From Prevotella sp. UBA4341 (GTDB lineage: Bacteria; Bacteroidota; Bacteroidia; Bacteroidales; Bacteroidaceae), in contig DGTH01000119.1 of NCBI GenBank assembly GCA_002393705.1, positions 1-10,986 of the forward strand: a DNA stretch of 10,986 nucleotides. Direction: 5' to 3'. The number at the start of each line of letters is the position of its first letter. The first letter of the stretch is position 1. The notes under the pieces are model-generated. The model saw nothing but the letters and a program-made list of their open reading frames with translations, searched no databases and was not told the DNA's origin. Of this stretch, positions 8,301-10,986 are shown in pieces. Made by a program: the position numbers and the translations under genes.

Positions 8301-9854
8301 CCGCTCAACGACATCAACATGACGGGACAGCTCGTGGCCGACGCAGAGCTGAACGTGCGCCAGCTGAACTGCACTTACACCCTCAGGCGCGACACCATCA
8401 ACTTCATACCCGACGACATCGAGCTGCACAACATGACAGCCTACGACCGCGACGGCCACACGGCCCTGGTGAACGGCTATCTGCACCACCGCCACCTGAC
8501 CCGGATGACCTTCGACATCAACGTCGAGGCAGAGAACTTCCTGGCCTACGACTTCCACGACTTCGGCGACGACACGTTCTACGGCACCATCTACGGCTCC
8601 GGCAGCGTGGCCATTCAGGGACGACCGGGCCGCATCACCTTCGACATCGATGCCACGCCCCAGCCCGGGACGGTATTCGTCTATAACGTCAGTACGCCCG
8701 ACGCCATAACGAATCAGGAGTTTATAGAGTGGGAGGCCCCCCTTTCGTCCCCCGAGGGGGGCACGAATGTCCGCCAGCACGGTAATGTGTCCCCCTCAGG
8801 GAACGAAGGGGGGGCCGGGGCCGTGGCTGCGCCGTCCGACATCATTCTGAACTTCCTCGTCAACTGTACCCCCGATGCCACCATCCGCCTGCTCATGGAC
8901 AGCAAGACGGGTGACTACATCACGCTCAACGGCAGCGGAGCCTTCCGCGCCAACTACTATAATAAAGGCAGCATGCAGATATTCGGAACCTACACTGTAA
9001 GCCAGGGAACGTACAACATTACTATACAGGAACTTATCAAGAAGAACTTCAACTTCCAGCAGGGCGGCACCATTGTCTTTGGCGGAGCACCCTTCGACGC
9101 ACAACTCAACCTGCAGGCTCAGACCACCGTCAACGGCGTGAGCCTCAGCGACCTCAACGTGGGGCGCTCCTTCTCCAACAACACAGTGCGCGTAAACTGC
9201 CTGATGAACATCAGCGGCGTGGCCAACACGCCCCACGTGGAGTTCGACCTGGCCATGCCAACCGTCAGTGCCGACGAGCAGCAGATGATTCGCTCCGTCA
9301 TCAACGGCCAGCAGGAAATGAACCAGCAGGTGCTCTACCTCCTGGGCATTGGGCGCTTCTACCCCCAGACCGGCAACAACGCCACGGCCGAGGGACAGAC
9401 CCAGCAGAGCCAGACCTCGCTGGCCATGCAGAGCCTGCTCAGCGGCACGCTGTCGAGCCAGATTAACTCGCTGCTGAAGAACGTCGTCAACAACAACAAC
9501 TGGAACTTCGGTGCCAACATATCGACGGGCGACGAAGGCTGGAACAATGCCGAGTACGAAGGGCTCATCTCCGGACGCCTGCTCAACAACCGCCTGCTCA
9601 TCAACGGACAGTTTGGCTACCGCGACCGCACCACGTCGGCCACGCCCTCCTTCATCGGAGACTTCGACGTGCGCTACCTGCTGACGCCCAACGGCTCAAT
9701 AGCCATCAAGATGTACAACCAGACCAACGACCGATACTTCACCCGCTCCAGCCTGAACACGCAGGGCCTGGGCTTCATCCTGAAGAAAGACTTCTCCTCC
9801 CTGCCCGACCTCTTCGGCATTCACCGGCGCGACAGCCTGAAGAACAACCGCTGA
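5352..9854 (+). CDS. tamB: TamB-like translocation/assembly or lipid-transport protein
   Basis: Very large envelope protein of the TamB (DUF490)/AsmA-like class. Members are inner-membrane anchored and span the periplasm as a beta-rich groove; they serve outer-membrane protein assembly with TamA-type partners and anterograde phospholipid transport. The product is 1,500 residues, longer than E. coli TamB (1,259) but usual for Bacteroidetes. It has a basic N-terminus, one signal-anchor helix (about 34-53, GVLWSLLGLFLLLTVL), then a long series of beta-strand repeats. The conserved C-terminal TamB domain covers roughly the last 400 residues (for example GSMQIFGTYTVSQGTYNIT and ILKKDFSS near the end). 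The start at 5352 (MYIKKKNRQ) is preferred over an upstream in-frame ATG at 5307, which lies only 13 bases from the nqrA start and would add an atypical stretch. Residues about 1129-1155 are encoded by an inverted-repeat element and interrupt the C-terminal domain. The exact partner in this organism cannot be told from the window. Confidence 0.92.
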   Translation: MYIKKKNRQKLAYEPRKLINFASKFKRIKKYKKIISGVLWSLLGLFLLLTVLTHATQFQQFLGWQVAKVLSEKLGTTVSVGRVDVGFLNRIILDDVVILDQQQEELLRASRLSAKVDLLPLTEGRISISTAQLFGTHIKLYKDSATAVGNYQFALDSLASRDTTSHTPLDLRINSLIMRHGSLSYDQRDAAPTDGQLNPRHLNVSDISAHLVLKALRDDSLNLNIKKLSFREQSGLQVKQLSLHVEGSLRQAILRDFQLQLPDSKLTLGDVTATYRIEDGTLLKESLAYRGTIEESHITSSDLTSLHPVVKELPKDLKLAVSFSGTANSINLHSLSASDEEGSFRLAANGFIHRWDQTPVWQLKLDRLLLTEGHLALLGRQFHLPDALLRLGNVSLTGEAEGIGSGVSGNVQLSAAVGDVDLQLDMDQQQNFSGHVESSSLQLDKLLADERFGVAAMSLDFDGYWPKGGKPDVNAEGTLSRFAYNGYEYQHIDLAASYADKHLSGTLTVDDPNIRLTAEGSWQDSSLDLSARVADFHPAALNLTSKWPDASFAADLSAHFTATNVNDAVGSVELNHFTMLSSDRSYRLKKLSLVSGYDDEQRHFLALKSDFATAMLKGTFDYSTLAQSTANIVGSHLSTLPGLPPLKPTDNDFNFQLELLRSDWLQQLFGIPLSLDEPLLLSGYINDGQQTLSMMSSCPAFTYNEGKYSNLALHLGTQGDTLRCAADLVKHMDNGIPLTLALRSGAADNRLKASLAWDNHNNQQHMSGTLFTQSQFVEAADGTRRSIINILPSEIVMRDAAWQVAPAEIVYAANDISIDHFAIEHGQQHITIDGRASRSPADTISVDLLGVDVEYVLDLVNFHSVDFGGKATGVATVTSLFDNPVANAHLNVSDFTFEHGDMGVLDVKAAWDNQKKTIDLNAIVTSSPTAFTLVSGYIDPNGVGYIDLDMQATGTPIDFAHSFLHSFADRVVGKADGAVRLYGPLNDINMTGQLVADAELNVRQLNCTYTLRRDTINFIPDDIELHNMTAYDRDGHTALVNGYLHHRHLTRMTFDINVEAENFLAYDFHDFGDDTFYGTIYGSGSVAIQGRPGRITFDIDATPQPGTVFVYNVSTPDAITNQEFIEWEAPLSSPEGGTNVRQHGNVSPSGNEGGAGAVAAPSDIILNFLVNCTPDATIRLLMDSKTGDYITLNGSGAFRANYYNKGSMQIFGTYTVSQGTYNITIQELIKKNFNFQQGGTIVFGGAPFDAQLNLQAQTTVNGVSLSDLNVGRSFSNNTVRVNCLMNISGVANTPHVEFDLAMPTVSADEQQMIRSVINGQQEMNQQVLYLLGIGRFYPQTGNNATAEGQTQQSQTSLAMQSLLSGTLSSQINSLLKNVVNNNNWNFGANISTGDEGWNNAEYEGLISGRLLNNRLLINGQFGYRDRTTSATPSFIGDFDVRYLLTPNGSIAIKMYNQTNDRYFTRSSLNTQGLGFILKKDFSSLPDLFGIHRRDSLKNNR
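8735..8816. repeat. Inverted-repeat element inserted in frame within tamB
   Basis: Arms 8735-8762 and 8789-8816 (28 bases each) are reverse complements at 24 of 28 positions, around a 26-base spacer. Each arm has a head GGCCCCCC(T/C)TTCGT followed by a small hairpin (CCCCCGAGGGGG at 8749-8760 on the left). In the tamB frame the element is fully open and encodes a low-complexity Pro/Ser/Gly/Asn peptide, starting APLSSPEGG and ending SPSGNEGGAGA. This lies between IEWE and DIILNFLVNCTPDA, which read as normal TamB sequence. The composition differs sharply from the surrounding beta-strand protein. Insertion by a mobile repeat is inferred from structure; no target duplication is obvious. Confidence 0.75.
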
Positions 9855-9871
9855 TAACCGTCAGCTTATTT

Positions 9872-9960
9872 CGAGGTGCGAGGTACGAGGTACGAGGCGC
9901 GAGAATAGCCATTGGGCACAAAGTTACCTCGTAGCTCGCGCCTTGCAGCTCGTCACCTCG
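9872..9960. repeat. Inverted pair of GAGGTAC-type 7-bp repeats
   Basis: The left side, 9872-9903, is four 7-base units CGAGGTG, CGAGGTA, CGAGGTA, CGAGGCG plus a partial CGAG. The right side, about 9926-9960, carries the complementary motif in degenerate form (ACCTCG, GCTCGCGCC, GCTCG, CACCTCG). A stem of about 30 bases with several mismatches around a 22-base loop is possible. It starts 17 bases after the tamB stop, so it could end or protect the tamB transcript. No T run follows, so a classical terminator is not supported. Confidence 0.6.
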
Positions 9961-9985
9961 TAAATTTACCCGCCAAATCTTCTGG

Positions 9986-10095
9986 AGAGAAGTGGCACTT
10001 CTCTGGCAGAGATGTGCCACTTCTCTGGCAGAGAAACGGCACTTCTCTTGGAGAGAAACGGCACTTCTCCGGCAGAGAAACGGCACTTCTCTGCC
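9986..10095. repeat. Five tandem 22-bp palindromic repeats
   Basis: Units at 9986-10007, 10008-10029, 10030-10051, 10052-10073 and 10074-10095 are each exactly 22 bases with no spacers. The first has the perfect palindrome AGAGAAGTGGCACTTCTCT (9-base arms, one central base) plus GGC. Unit 2 has one arm mismatch. Units 3-5 carry AGAGAAACG in the left arm, leaving about seven of nine pairs. The array ends 73 bases before the promoter box of the thiE-like gene. The constant length, about two helical turns, is seen directly; a role as protein-binding array or mobile repeat is speculative. Confidence 0.9.
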
Positions 10096-10168
10096 AAGGT
10101 ATGTCAAGAAAAAAGATAAAAGACGTGAAAAAGGAGGGCGAAGTGCGCGTTATATGGAAAAGTTTTCG

Positions 10169-10177
10169 TAAGTTTGC
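10169..10177 (+). promoter_or_regulatory. Bacteroidetes -7 box of the thiE-like gene promoter
   Basis: The sequence TAAGTTTGC matches the Bacteroidetes -7 consensus TAnnTTTGC. Transcription would begin near 10183, about 17 bases before the ATG at 10200. This supports that start over in-frame ATGs further upstream at 9912, 10099 and 10155. No clear -33 element is seen. Confidence 0.65.
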
Positions 10178-10199
10178 ACTTAGAAAAGAAGAATGGCAG

Positions 10200-10808
10200 A
10201 TGAAACTAATCGTAATGACCAAGTCCACGTTTTTCGTGGAAGAAGACAAGATTCTGGCCTCTCTCTTTGAAGAAGGCCTGGAAAACCTGCATCTTTACAA
10301 GCCGGGGTCAGAGCCCATGTACTCCGAACGGTTGCTGACGCTGCTGCCGGAAGAGTACTACAAGTGCATCACCGTACACGACCACTTCTACCTGAAGGAG
10401 GAGTTCCGGCTGCGGGGCATCCACCTGGACCAAGTGACCGACGACGTTCCGCAGGGCTACAAGGGCAAGGTGAGCCGCACGTGTCGGAAACTGGAAGACC
10501 TGAAGGAGGCCAAGCGCAATTCTGACTACGTGTTTCTTCAGAACATCTTTGACAGTCAGACCAATCCGCTTGACCGTCAGTCGTTTACCGATGACGAGCT
10601 GCGCTCGGCTTCACGTCAGGGGCTCATTGACCGTAACGTCTATGCCCTGGGCGGCATGAACATCGACAACGTGCGCAAAGTCAAGGACTACGGCTTCGGC
10701 GGTGTGGTGATATGCGGCGACCTGTGGAACCGCTTCAACATTCACAGCCAGACCGACTTCAAGGAACTGATAGCCCACTTCCGGAAGTTGCGCAAGGCGG
10801 TGTCGTAG
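10200..10808 (+). CDS. Divergent thiamine-phosphate synthase/TenI-family protein
   Basis: Predicted cytoplasmic TIM-barrel protein of 202 residues, about the length of ThiE. ThiE joins the thiazole and pyrimidine halves of thiamine. Family landmarks are recognisable but altered: HLYKP (31-35) where ThiE has Q-L-R-x-K, VHDHF (59-63) near the usual ND motif, GIHLDQ (73-78) for GVHLGQ, VSRTC (91-95) for the G-x-S-x-H region, and YALGGM (148-153) with GGVVICGDLW for the C-terminal phosphate-binding loops. The Arg of the pyrophosphate-binding motif is absent, so thiamine-phosphate synthase activity is uncertain. A regulatory or alternative TenI-like role is equally possible, and no gene symbol is assigned for that reason. 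The start at 10200 (MKLIVMTKST) gives the normal first beta strand and sits behind a consensus promoter box. No other thiamine gene is visible nearby. Confidence 0.75.
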   Translation: MKLIVMTKSTFFVEEDKILASLFEEGLENLHLYKPGSEPMYSERLLTLLPEEYYKCITVHDHFYLKEEFRLRGIHLDQVTDDVPQGYKGKVSRTCRKLEDLKEAKRNSDYVFLQNIFDSQTNPLDRQSFTDDELRSASRQGLIDRNVYALGGMNIDNVRKVKDYGFGGVVICGDLWNRFNIHSQTDFKELIAHFRKLRKAVS

Positions 10809-10813
10809 CCCCA

Positions 10814-10961
10814 AAGCCTCTTAAGTTAGGGGGGTGGAGGGCTGAACAAGCTCAAGTTTTAAAAGTAAACATACTAAATATATAAACAATCAAGCAATGG
10901 TAGAAACAAACGTTATTGAGGTTGGTCGCTCAGACCCCCAACCCCCTAACTTAGGGGGTTC
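10814..10961. repeat. GC-rich inverted-repeat element spanning the start of the last gene
   Basis: Arms 10814-10843 and 10932-10961 (30 bases each) are reverse complements at 23 of 30 positions around an 88-base AT-rich spacer. The right arm carries the palindrome CCCCCTAACTTAGGGGG (10942-10958) with a head GACCCCCAA. The left arm has a decayed version (CCTCTTAAGTTAGGGGGG). The total of 148 bases, the spacer size and the ACCCCCAACCCC head resemble the 146-base element between nqrE and nqrF. The left arm begins 5 bases after the thiE-like stop, and the right arm lies inside the next reading frame. It could instead be two independent single repeats in opposite orientation. Confidence 0.65.
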
Positions 10962-10986
10962 GCATTCGTACATGGTCTTCTCGGGC
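10897..10986 (+). CDS. Possible ribose-phosphate pyrophosphokinase, N-terminus only (cut by window edge)
   Basis: Thirty codons are visible, beginning MVETNVIEVGRSD, then PQPPNLGG encoded by repeat DNA, then HSYMVFSG at the edge. The final MVFSG resembles the first beta strand of ribose-phosphate pyrophosphokinase (Prs; phosphoribosyl pyrophosphate synthesis from ribose 5-phosphate and ATP) in Bacteroidetes, where a short leader precedes LVFSG. The match covers too few residues to be firm, so no symbol is given. The ATG at 10897 is preceded by a long AT-rich leader without a recognisable TAnnTTTG box. A second ATG at 10972 would start the protein exactly at MVFSG and avoid the repeat-encoded segment. 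Confidence 0.4.
   Translation, partial: MVETNVIEVGRSDPQPPNLGGSHSYMVFSG

Larger units (their letters stand above)
9855..10199. other. Repeat-filled intergenic region between tamB and the thiE-like gene
   Basis: This 345-base gap has no credible gene. From left to right it holds 17 ordinary bases, an inverted pair of degenerate 7-bp repeats (9872-9960), a 25-base spacer, five 22-bp tandem units (9986-10095), an AT-richer stretch, and the promoter box at 10169-10177. The thiE-like frame stays open back to an ATG at 9912, but the extra residues are only translated repeat and do not belong to the protein family. Confidence 0.75.

Noticed and set aside
7941..8780. Long open frame (279 codons) on the minus strand within tamB
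   Set aside because: It lies entirely opposite a recognised coding sequence, has low-complexity Val/Asp/Gly/Arg-rich composition, and shows no domain or promoter; it follows from the GC-rich codon use of tamB.
9986..10095. CRISPR array
   Set aside because: The 22-bp units are directly adjacent with no unique spacers, and no cas gene is in the window.
9912..10199. N-terminal extension of the thiE-like protein from the ATG at 9912
   Set aside because: The added residues are translated tandem repeat with no family match, and a consensus promoter box at 10169-10177 supports the start at 10200.

Overview
The window looks like chromosomal DNA from a Bacteroidales bacterium, probably Prevotella or a close relative. 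The evidence is a complete-type Na+-translocating NADH:quinone reductase operon with Bacteroidetes-length subunits, two promoter -7 boxes of the Bacteroidetes form TAnnTTTGC, start codons without a clear Shine-Dalgarno sequence, and a 1,500-residue TamB. No rRNA, tRNA, transposase, phage or CRISPR gene is visible.

Layout. Minus strand, 1-5294: the operon nqrA-nqrB-nqrC-nqrD-nqrE-nqrF, transcribed right to left from a promoter near 5334-5342; nqrF runs off the left edge. The cofactor residues of every subunit are present: the flavinylation Thr in NqrB and NqrC, the paired membrane Cys in NqrD and NqrE, and the four 2Fe-2S Cys in NqrF. Together the six proteins form the inner-membrane pump that oxidises NADH, reduces quinone (menaquinone in this group) and exports Na+. 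Plus strand, 5352-9854: tamB, diverging from nqrA, encoding a very large envelope protein of the AsmA/TamB bridge-like class. 9855-10199 is a 345-base gap filled with repeats. 10200-10808 encodes a divergent ThiE/TenI-family protein behind its own promoter. At 10897 a gene that may be prs (ribose-phosphate pyrophosphokinase) begins and runs off the right edge.

The unusual content is repeat DNA. Three GC-rich inverted-repeat elements share one architecture: a C-rich head next to a short hairpin, present twice in opposite orientation. One (715-860) fills almost the entire nqrE-nqrF gap and ends two bases before the nqrF start codon. One (8735-8816) lies inside tamB and is translated in frame. 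The third (10814-10961) spans the start of the last gene, with one arm inside its coding sequence. Two other repeat types sit between tamB and the thiE-like gene: an inverted pair of degenerate 7-bp GAGGTAC-type repeats, and five exact-length 22-bp tandem units, each close to a palindrome. The elements resemble REP/REPIN-type dispersed palindromes, and their entry into open reading frames recalls the Rickettsia palindromic elements. Whether they are one mobile family can only be settled by a genome-wide search.
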